NCBI RefSeq assembly: GCF_042186555.1 | Contig: NC_133332.1 | Coordinates: 129,024,375-129,088,374 of the forward strand | Direction of reading: 5' to 3' | Origin: Aquarana catesbeiana | Taxonomy: Eukaryota > Chordata > Amphibia > Anura > Ranidae | Length of the DNA: 64,000 bases | Shown here: positions 19,758 to 30,729 of the stretch, piece after piece | Layout: each line of letters starts with the position of its first letter | How positions within the stretch are numbered: position 1 is the first letter of the stretch | Translations under genes and position numbers: made by a program | The notes under the pieces: generated by a model | Database searches by the model: none | The model's input: the letters and a program-made list of their open reading frames with translations, nothing else | Told to the model about the DNA's origin: nothing

Positions 19758-21786
19758 GGGCGGCACAGTGGTGTAGTGGTTAGCACTAGGGATGAGCCGA
19801 ATACCCCCCTATTCGGTTCGCACCAGAACATGCTAACAGGAAAAAAATGTGTTTGAACACGCGAACACCGTTAAAGTCTATGGGACACGAACATGAATAA
19901 TCAAAAGTGCTAATTTTAAAGGCTTATATGCAAGTTATTGTCAGAAAAAGTGTTTGGGGACCTGGGTCCTGCCCTAGGGGACATGGATCAATGCAAAAAA
20001 AAAGTTTCAAAAACGGAAGTTTTTTCGGGAGCAGTGATTTTAATAATGCTTAAAGTGAAACAATAAAAGTGTAATATTCCTTTAAATTTCGTACCTGGGG
20101 GGGTGTCTATAGTATGTCTGTAAAGGGGTGCATGCTTCCCATGTTTAGAACAGTCTGACAGCAAAATGACATTTTAAAGGAAAAAAAAGTCATTTAAAAC
20201 TACTCACGGCTATTAATGAATTGCCGGTCCTACAATACACATAAAAGTTCATTGATGAAAATGGCATGGGAATTCCCCACAGGGGAACCCCGAACCAAGA
20301 TTAAAAAAAAAAAAAAAATGACGTGGGGGGGGGGGTCCTCCTAAATTCCATACCAGGCCCTTCAGGTCTGGTATGGATTTTAAGGGGAACCCCGCACCAA
20401 AATTTAAAAAAAATGGCGTTGGGTCCCCCCAAAAATCCATACCAGACCCTTATCCGAGCACGCAACTTGGCAGGCCGCAGGAAAAGAGGGGGGATGAGAG
20501 AGCGCCCCCCCTCCTGAACTGTACCTGGCCACATGCCCTCAACATTGGGAGGGTGCTTTTGGGTAGCCCCCAAAACATCAACATGGGGACAAGGTGTTTT
20601 GGGGGCTACCCCAAAGCACCCTTCCAATGTTGAGGGCATGTGGCCTGGTACGATTCAGGAGGGGGGGCGCTCTCTCATCCCCCCTCTTTCCCTACGGCCT
20701 GCCAAGTTGCGTGCTCGGATAAGGGTCTGGTATGGATTTTTGGGGGGACCCCACACCTTTTTTTTTTAAATTTTGGCGCAGGGTTCCCCTTAATATGCAT
20801 ACCAGACCTGAAGGGCCTGGTATGGAATTTAGGGGGACCCCCACATCATTTTTTTTTTAAATTTTGGTTCGGGGTTCCCCTGTGGGGAATTCCCATGCCA
20901 TTTTTATCAATGAACTTTTATGTGTATTGTAGGAATGGCAATTCATTAATAGCCGCGAGTAGTTTTAAATGACTTTTTTTCCTTTGAAATGTAATTTTGC
21001 TGTCAGACTGTTCTAAACACAGGAAACATGCGTCCCTTTACAGGCATACTATAGACACCCCCCAGGTACGAAATTTAAAGGAATATTACACTTTTATTGT
21101 TTCACTTTAAGCATTATTAAAATCACTGCTCCCGAAAAAACGGCCATTTTTAAAACTTTTTTTTGCATTGATCCATGTCCCCTTGGGCAGGACCCAGGTC
21201 CCCAAACACTTTTTATGACAATACCATGCATATAAGCCTTTTGATTTCTCCCATAGACTTTTAAAGGGTGTTCCGCGGCTTTTGAATTTGCCGCGAACAC
21301 CCCAAATTATTTGCAGTTCGGCAAACTGGCGAACAGCCGATGTTCGAGTCGAACCTGAGTTCGACTCGAACTTCAAGCTCATCCCTAGTTAGCACTCTCG
21401 CCTAGCAGGAAAAAGGGTCACTGGTTCGAATCCGAGCCACGACACTACCTGCCTGGAGTTTGCATGTTCTCCCTGTGCTTGCGTGGGTTTCCTCTGGGTA
21501 CTCCGGTTTCCTCCAACACTCCAAAGACATGCTGGTAGGTTAATTGGCTTCTGTCCAAAATTGGCCCTAGTAAATGAATGTGAGTTGGGAACCTTGGATT
21601 GTGGGCTTCTTGAGGGTCGGGACCAATGTGAGTGTGTGATGTATGTGTGGAGGGCTGCGTAAATTGACAGCGCTATATGGGTACCTTAAATAAAAATAGG
21701 GATAATTGTAGACAATTGCACCCACACTCCCTCAGGTTGAACTGGATGGACTGGTGTCTTTATTCAACCTTACTAACTATGTAACT
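19758..21786 (+). mobile_element. tRNA-derived SINE, interrupted by a hAT-type foldback
   Basis: The 5' part GGCGGCACAGTGGTGTAG resembles a tRNA start. An A-box-like GTGGTTAGCAC is followed, after the 1.6-kb insert, by TCTCGCCTAGCAGG and a clear B box GGTTCGAATCC (21423-21433). The body contains the ACATGCTGGTAGGTTAATT segment familiar from dispersed amphibian SINEs, an AATAAA-like stretch near 21690, and ends with TAACTATG-type repeats. Polymerase III would be the expected transcriber. The SINE alone is about 420 bp and is flanked by a 9-bp duplication. Confidence 0.8.
19787..21387. mobile_element. hAT-type foldback element, 1.6 kb, inside the SINE A box
   Basis: Ends are TAGGGATGAGC and GCTCATCCCTA, flanked by the exact 8-bp duplication GTTAGCAC (19779-19786 and 21388-21395). 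The arms are near-complementary over most of their length with a centre near 20590. It lacks coding capacity; open frames in the arms are mirror-image artefacts. It is a shorter relative of 27649-30721, missing that copy's 1.2-kb centre. Confidence 0.85.
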
Positions 21787-22449
21787 ATGTATTAGCTCAA
21801 ATGAAGCAATTCCATATCAGGAGCTTGAAATAATTCAAAATATCAGGAGAGGCACAGGGTGCCGTTCAGAAAAATTGTTGGCTTGGAAAAATCTATTCCC
21901 ACATCAGTGTGATGATAGATGTATAATAATGATTAGATTTAGGCTGTAAGCAATGTGTACTTTTAAAGGGCAGTAAGACGGAGGCAGACCAGAGCCTTAA
22001 ATAAGGCTGCTCGGTTAGCATGTGCCAGCCAGTGGTCCCAGACTCCTTATGCCCTGTAAAAGCATAATCTGTGTAGAGAAACGTAGCCCCTTTGTGGCTG
22101 TGCCTGCCAAGGGGCTACGTTCCTCTACACAGATTACATTCCTCTACACAGATTATGCTTTTACAGGGCATAAGGAGTCTGGGACCACTGGCTGGTACAT
22201 GCTAACCGAGCAGCCTTATTTAAGGCTCTGGACTGCCTCCGTCTTACTGCCCTTTAAAAGTACACATTGCTTACAGCCTAAATCTAATCATTATCATACA
22301 TCTATCATCACACTGATGTGGGAATAGATTTCTCCAAGTAAACAATTTTTCTGAATGGCGCCATGTGCCTCTCCTGATATTTTGAATTATTTCAAGCTCC
22401 TGATATGGAATCACTTCAATTGAGCTAATACATGTGACCATTCCCCATC

Positions 22450-22498
22450 CTGTACCCCTGATGAAGGTGTAAAAAAAATGGAAACGCATCGGGTATTA
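22450..22498 (+). ncRNA. Hammerhead ribozyme motif, foldback right arm
   Basis: Core CTGATGA at 22458-22464, GAAAC at 22481-22485, then GCATC. Stem I pairs GTACCC (22452-22457) with GGGTAT (22491-22496), six positions with the outermost a wobble. The stem II region is A-rich and poorly paired, and stem III reads GCAT where GCGT is expected, a change that a CpG to CpA transition would give. Activity is doubtful. Confidence 0.6.
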
Positions 22499-22739
22499 GG
22501 GCATTTTACCCATTGGCGATTACCAGTATAATTTTTGTATTTGGTTGTTTTTTTGTGCTTTGCTTTGTTATATGCACTACTAGATGTTATACGTCTTTTT
22601 ATATTTATATACACTCACTTGTCTTATTGTTCTATATTTGTGCAATAAACTTTGTGCATTTATCCAGTGTTGGTGGTCTATTAAAGTCTTATCTAGGGGG
22701 TACTCTTTTATTGGTATATCTAACTAGGGATGGGACCAC

Positions 22740-24463
22740 CACACTTTTTCTGACATGGTGGAAGTCTCTCTTTTTTTTAGTTTTTCCTGGCTTGCCCTTC
22801 TCCAAAATGATGCTGGGAGCTGAGGTCTGAGCATGCTCAGGCCCTGATATCATCACCGATGGCAAGGGGTGCCAGTTTTAAACGGATTTAAGGCATATTT
22901 GGGTGACACGTGTTGGTGTTCTCTTCTCACGCATGCTGGATGCTTATGTGGTGATTCTCTGCAGGTATTATTTCCCATTTTATGGCATTCGCCTGGACTC
23001 TTACTAGCATAGGCTCTTTCTCTATGCTCACTCTGGGATCATGATGTCATGCTGTTTTTCACTTCAGTCTGCTTCTTTTCCTTGTCTCTATGGGGAATGC
23101 TGCCCAGTAAGACCAACCATTGCCATAAGGTAAATTGATTAGGAAAGTAGTGAAGATATTGAGGAAAGAGCTGTTGTAATATCTGCAGCCCTGTAAGGAC
23201 CTTAAGATTGAAGGATTTCTCGAAAGGCCAAAACAAGTTACCATCTAGGTGCAGACATCCAGGCAATGCTGAATAAGATAATCATCTCAGACTCACATTA
23301 TCATTGCTCCCTGTCTACAAACATCACAGGTTACATGCCCTAATAGCTGCTGCTTTTGTGGTAGAAAGACATTGCCTGACAAGTTAGTATGTCAGATCTG
23401 CTTGTAGCAAGTGGCATATAGCCCTGCAAAGACCTAAAGATGGAGGGAGCCCTCTAAAGGCCAGAAAAAAATTGCCATGTATTCAGAGACACCCAGGCAA
23501 TGTGGATCAAGGTCATCGTCTTACCTCTCGTTATCATTGCTCCCCATCAACAAACATCACTGGTTACCAGCCCTAATAGTTGCTACGTTAGCGATGAAAA
23601 GTCTTTGCCTGACAAGCTAGTATGCCAAGTCTGTTTTTTGGAAGCAGCAACTGACAAATAAGTTGATGTCAGAGAAGTAGCGACTTTGATTAAAGAATTG
23701 GCCAAAGAAGCCGCTACTCCTCAATCGGTGGTTTAATTGCTTAGCACTTCCAACCAGAGCCTGCAGGTGGTGTCCAAATTGGAGAACTTGTTGGAGGATG
23801 AAGACATTAAATAAACCACAGGCTTTGACTTTTGTATAATAGAGCCTTTTGCAAGGGCAGTTAAGAAGGCAATTTCCTGGAGTGAAGTGGAGAATACTCT
23901 CCACAAAGTTAGAAAGTACTTCCCATATCTCAATAGCAATCCAGTCTCATTTCCCATCATTGAGGGACTAGAGAAGTTAATCCAGGAAGAATGGCAGGGA
24001 CCAGAGAAGAAAGCCCGTATAAACAACAGGTTGTCAAAATTGTATCCCTCAAAGAGCCAAAGGACAATTTGGTACTGTTGCCTTAAATGGTGAATGCATC
24101 CTTGCAGTTACATTCAAGGTTACTCTAGTCCGAAAAATCAATCTTGATCTGAAGTGCTTTTATGTAGCATCTGCAGACCAGCAATAATATTTTCAGCAGT
24201 AGGCAAAGCAATATCATGTTGGGCGGCTAATATTAAAGAAGCCCTCCTGGTGGAAGTGGAGAGAGACAAGCTGCTAACTGCTTTGTAAGAGCTGAAATTA
24301 ATGGCTATGGGATCCAGATTGAAGCTTTATGGACACACCTGGATGGAAAATACTCAGGATTAGTGGTTCATAATGGCTATATCCGTGTAACATTGCTGGA
24401 AGTTTAAGGAATATCCGCCTTCCGTCCTACTGTCTACTATAGTGAGGGGCATTAGAATACACC
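22740..24463 (+). pseudogene. DIRS-like retrotransposon, gag-side remnant
   Basis: Broken plus-strand frames include a Cys-rich motif PDKLVCQIC near 23380 and a second one near 23625. The block LIQEEWQGPEKKARINNRLSKLYP at 23970-24045 has the W..P.....SRLYP layout I associate with DIRS gag proteins; I quote only part as motif. Stops and frame shifts are frequent. The other side of the same element appears at 35583-36594, beyond a later LTR-element insertion. The upstream limit is uncertain. Confidence 0.55.
23190..23650 (+). repeat. Tandem duplication of a Cys-rich gag segment
   Basis: Two copies of a unit of about 230 bp, each containing ATCATTGCTCCC, an AACATCAC segment and TGCCTGACAAG, lie in tandem (about 23190-23415 and 23420-23650). 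They duplicate the putative zinc-binding motif of the DIRS-like gag. Confidence 0.65.
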
Positions 24464-25043
24464 TGTCATGAAGCTTGGAATATTGAAGTATTTCTCCTTT
24501 GATTCTGTTACACAGTGGGGGGTCTTCTGCCCTGTCTTAAGGATAACCCCCTCCAGACGGCTCCATGGTCTGGAAGGAAGGCATTGTTCTGTGTTTGACC
24601 ATTTGTTTATGTACTTTGATTACCCCCTGGGGCTTCTCTGTGTCATTACACATATCAGTCCTCCTATTCAAGCTATCGGATCAATCTCTGCTGACCCTGT
24701 TTCAAGTCCTCATTTGCATGGACAAGAGGACCTGAGTGAAGACTAGAGTGTACTTTACAATTGACCAATAGGAAAGTGGTTGTTGGGGGCAGGGTGTTCA
24801 AACTGCTGTGTATAAATGTGTGTTGTGTGCATCAATAAAAGTGAGATTCCTGTTTGAACTTACATACAGCCTGCCTGGTGTTTGTTGTGAGCTATCACAA
24901 CTGGATTCGATCGGCACAAAGCTGTAGTTCGAATCCTGGAGCATAGGATGACCGAACCATCAAATGTTGCTATCTGCAATCTGATTCTATAGCTTCAGAG
25001 GAGTGTCGAGAGAGTGGAATCGAGCAAGCAGGGGCTCGTTACA
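24464..25043 (+). repeat. 5' LTR
   Basis: Starts TGTCATGAAGC and ends GCTCGTTACA. It contains a CCAAT box near 24762, TATAAA at 24811-24816 and AATAAA at 24834-24839, so promoter and poly(A) signal are closely spaced. It is nearly identical to the 3' LTR, with scattered substitutions and small indels. Confidence 0.9.
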
Positions 25044-25044
25044 T

Positions 25045-25060
25045 TGGTGGCAGCAGTGGG
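25045..25060 (+). other. Primer-binding-site-like sequence
   Basis: TGGTGGCAGCAGTGGG lies one base after the 5' LTR. It starts with the TGG expected from a tRNA CCA end. The tRNA is not certain; a leucine tRNA is the closest I recall. Confidence 0.55.
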
Positions 25061-25149
25061 ATTTGCTCTCCAGTTACTGGGACACTCCAAACCACCACAA
25101 TGAATGACCAGCTATGCAGCCTGCAGGAGAGCCATGCTGAAAGACATAC

Positions 25150-26892
25150 TTGAGAGACGTAGAGGGACCGATGGGATCGTGCTTCCTTGCTGTGAACACA
25201 TCCAAACCATCACCTGGATCCAAGGTCTGGATAGCAGGAGAGGAGAGGTACAGATACGTCATCATGGAAGAGGAATTCAGAAGGAGGTTGCGAGAGATGC
25301 AGATACAGCACAGAGGACCAGTATCAGAGCAGGTCCTGCTGGAATGGTTTGATTCTATCCGCTGCAAACTCTGGAAGGAAGTGCTAGCCTGTGAGCAGCA
25401 AAACCAGGGAAAAGTCCTGCCCTCCATCCATGTAAGGTACTGGTCACAGTATGAAGTGCGGGGGGAACAACCGAACCAGGAGTGGACAGCTGAGTTAAGC
25501 AGGCTGATCCGGGCAGAAATGCGGTTGGAAGAAAGCTACAGAGCCCTCCAGTGGTATGTAGCCCAAGTGTGCCCGTGGACAGCGGATGACAGCCCCACGG
25601 AAGAATTTGACTACGATGGCCTGGGATTGTTGTACTGGAGGCTGTCCAGGGACCCTGACTTTGGGAGTGATCGGGAGTAGCGTTTGGAGGAAATAATGGA
25701 GCACAGAGAGCGAAGACTGAATGTCTCAGAAGTGCACTGGGCACAGGAAGATTTGGAGTTTCTGGCTGTTCAGGAATGGGAGCTGGAGATCGCCTACAGA
25801 CAGCTGCTAGACTCTGCTCAGCAGCAGGGTGGGGCTCCCTTTGCCTGGGACTATCAGGAAGTACCAGTTGACAACTTTGAAATCCTGGCTGAAGAGTTGA
25901 CAATGTGGCAGAGTAACAGTGTGCTTTGCCAACCTGGCCCCGCAGCTATGGACGCGGAGGTCTTATGGCAAATGGAGCACGTGCTGACTGACCTTGATGA
26001 ACCTGTTTCTGCATTGGATGATTTTGGATGGAGGAATGTGCCTGTCCAGCAGAATGCCAGAGAATCAGCAGTGGAAAATCTGGAGATCGCTATCCCCAAA
26101 GCTGAAGTGCTGACAACGGGGCAGAGCTCTGCTAACCTATGCCCAGCACTGATAGCATCTTCTGGGTTCCAGGGACAGGAGATGGTGAACCTTTATCCCC
26201 AGACACCAGTTGCAGAGACAGGGGATTTGATAGACTTTTCTGCTCTGCTGAGGAAGAACAACCTGGTGAGCCTCCAGCAGAAGAAGAGCTGTTATTAGGG
26301 CCAAACTTCACTGTGCTCTGCCCAGCACCAACAACAGTATCTGTGGAGTCAGAAGGAACTTCCCCAGCTGAAGCGCTGGCCACCGGACAGAGGGTCCAAG
26401 ACCTCTGCCCCACATCTGTGGCAGTTCCAGAGGCTCAGGGTGAAAAGGAGGTGGTCACCTCCCAGCAGCAGATCAGGATACAGGGGGAGAAGGGAGAGGA
26501 GGTGTTCGTCGTGCCTCCCCAACAGTTGGCCAGGATGGAGGAAGCGGTCTTTCCTCCCCAGCAAAGATCCGTGCACTTGGGAAACAGTACCACAGACATA
26601 TTGTCCCAACAGCCATATGAGGGAATGGAAAAGGAAGCAGCTGGCTTGCCTCCCCATTGGCAGTTACACAGTTTGGGAGTGGAGGAAGCCAGCCTCCTGC
26701 CCCAATGGTTAGCCAGAGCGGAAGATGTGGAATCCCCAGCAGAAGTGCTGGCAACAGGGCAGAGTGCTGCTGGCCTCTGCCCTCAACTAACAGAAGATGG
26801 AGTTCCTGTGGTAGCTTATAAGTGGAGGAAGAGGGGGGGGGGAGATATGGGGAGAAAATGGAAATCCCCCTCCTCAAATAGATGGGACTTTG
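25150..26892 (+). pseudogene. Unrecognised internal protein of the LTR element (one stop, one frameshift)
   Basis: I do not recognise the family. From 25264 the frame gives a charged, probably helical region (FRRRLREMQIQHRGP, LLEWFDSI.CKLWKE, RYWSQYE, ALQWYVAQVCPW). A TAG at 25678-25680 is the only stop before the same frame continues at 25681-26296. A shift to another frame near 26140-26300 continues to 26892. The second half carries three imperfect repeats of the form PAEVLATGQSxxxLCP (around 26100, 26365 and 26740) and is Gln/Pro/Glu-rich. By position it replaces gag-pol. A related minus-strand fragment at 4118-4720 shows the first half is a family feature. Confidence 0.6.
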
Positions 26893-27035
26893 AGGGAAAG
26901 AACTAAAAGGAGGTGGGAATCAAATACACTTGATAAAATTAAACAATATTTATTGAGATACAATAAAAGATAGTATTATCAATACATATACAAACATATG
27001 ACCATTCAGTAGTAAAATCCAGAATTCGTACGTGA

Positions 27036-27088
27036 CTAGAGCCAACATGTTTCGCAAAAGAATTTTCGCTTCATCAGGGCTAGGCACG
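27036..27088 (-). ncRNA. Hammerhead ribozyme motif, PLE C 3' region
   Basis: The minus strand shows CCTAGCC before the canonical core CTGATGA (27077-27071), a stem II pairing GC.AAAA with TTTTGC around TTC, then GAAAC (27053-27049), AT, GT and T. Stem I continues with GGCTCTAG, which pairs AGCC/GGCT next to the core and CTAG-type bases beyond an internal loop. Stem III is only two base pairs. All conserved core residues are present. Confidence 0.8.
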
Positions 27089-27648
27089 ATGTGATTGATT
27101 CATTTAAACTGTGTAAATAATGAACAGTTTCAGATATATAGTGGTCATACATATCATCAATCATAACAATGAAAAAACATCAATTATATGAAATTATTGC
27201 TCACCTACTGTTAAAATTACAAAGGAATAAGGCTATTACCACCATTCACCGGACATCAACCGCTGAACCAACCAGCACGGACTGTCTGTGGGTGCCAGAT
27301 CCCAGAAAGACAATACCGGTAGGAGGCCTGGACCACACACTTAGGGCAATATTGGCTGGTAACACGTACTGAAACAAAGACGGGAAACCCATGAATTCCA
27401 CTCATTCAAAATCAATAATAAAAAAAAAAAAGTACTGACAATAGCCAATTGGTGGTCAGACAAATAAGAACATTTTCATATAACGCCCACAAGTATACAT
27501 TATATATCTTTAGTTTAAGGGGGACTTTGGTTTAATTTATAGTAAAAGGTCCAATGAAGATGCCATACCTTTTTGTAATGAAAGGCCAATGGACATTGTT
27601 TCATTTGTAATAAAAGGTAAGTAAGGATGTAATACCTATATCTATGAT

Positions 27649-30600
27649 TAGGGATGAGCTTCGAGTTCGAGTCGAACTCATGTTCGACTCGAACATTGGC
27701 TGTTCGCAAGTTCACCGAACAGCGAACAATTTGGGGTGTTCGCGGCAAATTCGAATGCCGCGGAACACCCTTTAAAAGTCTATGGGAGAAATCAAAAGTG
27801 CTAATTTTAAAGGCTAATATGCAAGTTATTGTCATAAAAAGTGTTTGGGGACCCGGGTCCTGCCCCAGGGGACATGGATCAATGCAAAAAAAAGTTTTAA
27901 AAACGGCCGTTTTTTCAGGAGCAGTGATTTTAATAATACTTAAAGTCAATCAATAAAAGTGTAATATCCCTTTAAATTTCGTACCTGGGGGGTGTCTATA
28001 GTGTGCCTGTAAAGGGGCGCATGTTTCCTGTGTTTAGAACAGTCTGACAGCAAAATGACATTTTGAAGGAAAAAACTCATTTAAAACTACCCGCGGCTAT
28101 TGCATTGCCGACAATACACATAGAAGTTCATTGATAAAAACGGCATGGGAATTCCCCAAAGGGGAACCCCGAACCAAAATTAAAAAAAAAAAATGACGTG
28201 GGGGTCCCCCTAAATTCCATACCAGGCCCTTCAGGTCTGGTATGGATATTAAGGGGAACCCCGGCCAAAATTTAAAAAAAAAAATGACGTGGGGTTCCCC
28301 CTAAATTCCATACCAGACCCTTCAGGTCTGGTATGGATTTTAAGGGGAACCCCGCGCCAAAAAAAAAAAAAAAAACGGCGTGGGGTCCCCCCAAAAATCC
28401 ATACCAGACCCTTATCCGAGCACGCAACCTGGCAGGCCGCAGGAAAAGAGGGGGGGACAAGAGTGCGGCCCCCCCTCCCTCCTGAACCGTACCAGGCCAC
28501 ATGCCCTCAACATTGGGAGGGTGCTTTGGGGTAGCCCCCCAAAACACCTTGTCCCCATGTTGATGAGGACAAGGGCCTCATCCCCACAACCCTGGCCGGT
28601 GGTTGTGGGGGTCTGCGGGCGGGGGGCTTATCGGAATCTGGAAGCCCCCTTTAACAAGGTGACCCCCAGATCCCGGCCCCCCCCCTGTGTGAAATGGTAA
28701 GGGGGTACATAAGTACCCCTACCATTTCACGAAAAAAGTGTCAAAAATGTTAAAAATGACAAGAGACAGTTTTTGACAATTCCTTTATTTAAATGCTTCT
28801 TCTTTCTTCTATCTTGCTTCATCTTCTGGTTCTTCTGGCTCTTCTGGTTCTTCTGGTTCTTCCTCCGGCGTTCTCGTCCAGCATCTCCTCCGCGGCGTCT
28901 TCTGTCTTCTTCTCCTCGGGCCGCTCCGCACCCATGGCATGGGGGGGAGGCTCCCGCTCTTCTCTTCTTCTCTTCTTCTTTTCTTCTTTTCTTCTTTTCT
29001 TCTCTTCTTCTCTTCTTCCTATTCATTTTCTTCTCCGGGCCGCTCCGCAATCCATGCTGGCATGGAGGGAGGCTCCCGCTGTGTGACGGCGCTCCTCGTC
29101 TGACAGTTCTTAAATAACGGAGGGGGGCGGGGCCACCCGGTGACCCCGCCCCCCTCTGACGCACGGTGACTTGACGGGACTTCCCTGTGGCATTCCCCGT
29201 GACGTCACAGGGAAGTCCCGTCAAGTCACCGTGCGTCAGAGGGGGGCGGGGTCACCGGGTGGCCCCGCCCCCCTCCGTTATTTAAGAACTGTCAGACGAG
29301 GAGCGCCGTCACACAGCGGGAGCCTCCCTCCATGCCAGCATGGATTGCGGAGCGGCCCGGAGAAGAAAATGAAGAAGAAGAGAAGAAGAGAAGAAAAGAA
29401 GAAAAGAAGAAGAGAAGAAGAGAAGAAGAGAAGAGCGGGAGCCTCCCCCCCATGCCATGGGTGCGGAGCGGCCCGAGGAGAAGAAGACAGAAGACGCCGC
29501 GGAGGAGATGCTGGACGAGAACGCCGGAGGAAGAACCAGAAGAACCAGAAGAGCCAGAAGAACCAGAAGAACCAGAAGATGAAGCAAGATAGAAGAAAGA
29601 AGAAGCATTTAAATAAAGGAATTGTCAAAAACTGTCTCTTGTCATTTTTAACATTTTTGACACTTTTTTCGTGAAATGGTAGGGGTACTTATGTACCCCC
29701 TTACCATTTCACACAGGGGGGGGGCCGGGATCTGGGGGTCACCTTGTTAAAGGGGGCTTCCAGATTCCGATAAGCCCCCCGCCCGCAGACCCCCACAACC
29801 ACCGGCCAGGGTTGTGGGGATGAGGCCCTTGTCCTCATCAACATGGGGACAAGGTGTTTTGGGGGGCTACCCCAAAGCACCCTCCCAATGTTGAGGGCAT
29901 GTGGCCTGGTACGGTTCAGGAGGGAGGGGGGGCCGCACTCTCGTCCCCCCTCTTTTCCTGCGGCCTGCCAGGTTGCGTGCTCGGATAAGGGTCTGGTATG
30001 GATTTTTGGGGGGACCCCACGCCGTTTTTTTTTTTTTTTTTGGCGCGGGGTTCCCCTTAAAATCCATACCAGACCTGAAGGGTCTGGTATGGAATTTAGG
30101 GGGAACCCCACGTCATTTTTTTTTTTAATTTTGGCCGGGGTTCCCCTTAATATCCATACCAGACCTGAAGGGCCTGGTATGGAATTTAGGGGGACCCCCA
30201 CGTCATTTTTTTTTTTTAATTTTGGTTCGGGGTTCCCCTTTGGGGAATTCCCATGCCGTTTTTATCAATGAACTTCTATGTGTATTGTCGGCAATGCAAT
30301 AGCCGCGGGTAGTTTTAAATGAGTTTTTTCCTTCAAAATGTCATTTTGCTGTCAGACTGTTCTAAACACAGGAAACATGCGCCCCTTTACAGGCACACTA
30401 TAGACACCCCCCAGGTACGAAATTTAAAGGGATATTACACTTTTATTGTTTGACTTTAAGCATTATTAAAATCACTGCTTCTGAAAAAACGGCCGTTTTT
30501 AAAACTTTTTTTTGCATTGATCCATGTCCCCTGGGGCAGGACCCAGGTCCCCAAACACTTTTTATGACAATAACTTGCATATAAGCCTTGAAAATTAGCA

Positions 30601-30721
30601 CTTTTGATTATTCATGTTCGTGTCCCATAGACTTTAACGGTGTTCGCATGTTCGAACGAACTTTTTTCCTGTTCGCATGTTCTGGTGCGAACCGAACAGG
30701 GGGGTGTTCGGCTCATCCCTA
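27649..30721. mobile_element. hAT-type 3.07-kb near-perfect palindrome
   Basis: Ends TAGGGATGAGC and GCTCATCCCTA are flanked by the exact 8-bp duplication TCTATGAT (27641-27648 and 30722-30729). Each arm is about 1.5 kb and the arms are almost identical in reverse complement, meeting near 29187-29205 at GGGAAGTCCCGTCAAGTC and its complement. Apparent proteins in the arms (Lys/Arg/Glu-rich, 28727-29224 and mirror 29171-29674) come from GAAGAA-type repeats and are not supported as genes. The outer 0.75 kb of each arm matches the smaller element at 19787-21387. Confidence 0.85.
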
Positions 30722-30729
30722 TCTATGAT

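Larger units (their letters stand above)
19463..22715. mobile_element. Foldback Penelope-type repeat pair with ribozymes
   Basis: Left arm (19463-19757 plus 21796-22080) and right arm (about 22090-22715) are reverse complements around a centre near 22090-22150, where a GGGGCTACGTT-type hairpin and a short duplicated ACACAGATTA segment lie. Each arm holds a hammerhead motif, in mirrored orientation. No coding region is present. The left arm is interrupted by a SINE and, within it, a hAT-type foldback. No flanking duplication was found, so outer limits are approximate. Confidence 0.7.

Noticed and set aside
21396..21433. A functional tRNA gene
   Set aside because: The A and B box text belongs to a SINE: there is no cloverleaf acceptor pairing, and the A-box region is split by a 1.6-kb insertion.
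26802..26813. TTCCTGTGGTAG as the PLE C target duplication (also at 34219-34230)
   Set aside because: Both copies exist, but GATGGGACTTTG gives borders that keep the LTR element's coding text on the left and PLE text on the right; the other match may come from the protein's internal repeats or chance.
28727..29674. Two overlapping Lys/Arg/Glu-rich reading frames of about 165 residues on opposite strands
   Set aside because: They are mirror images produced by the palindrome and by GAAGAA-type tracts, with no domain and no independent support.
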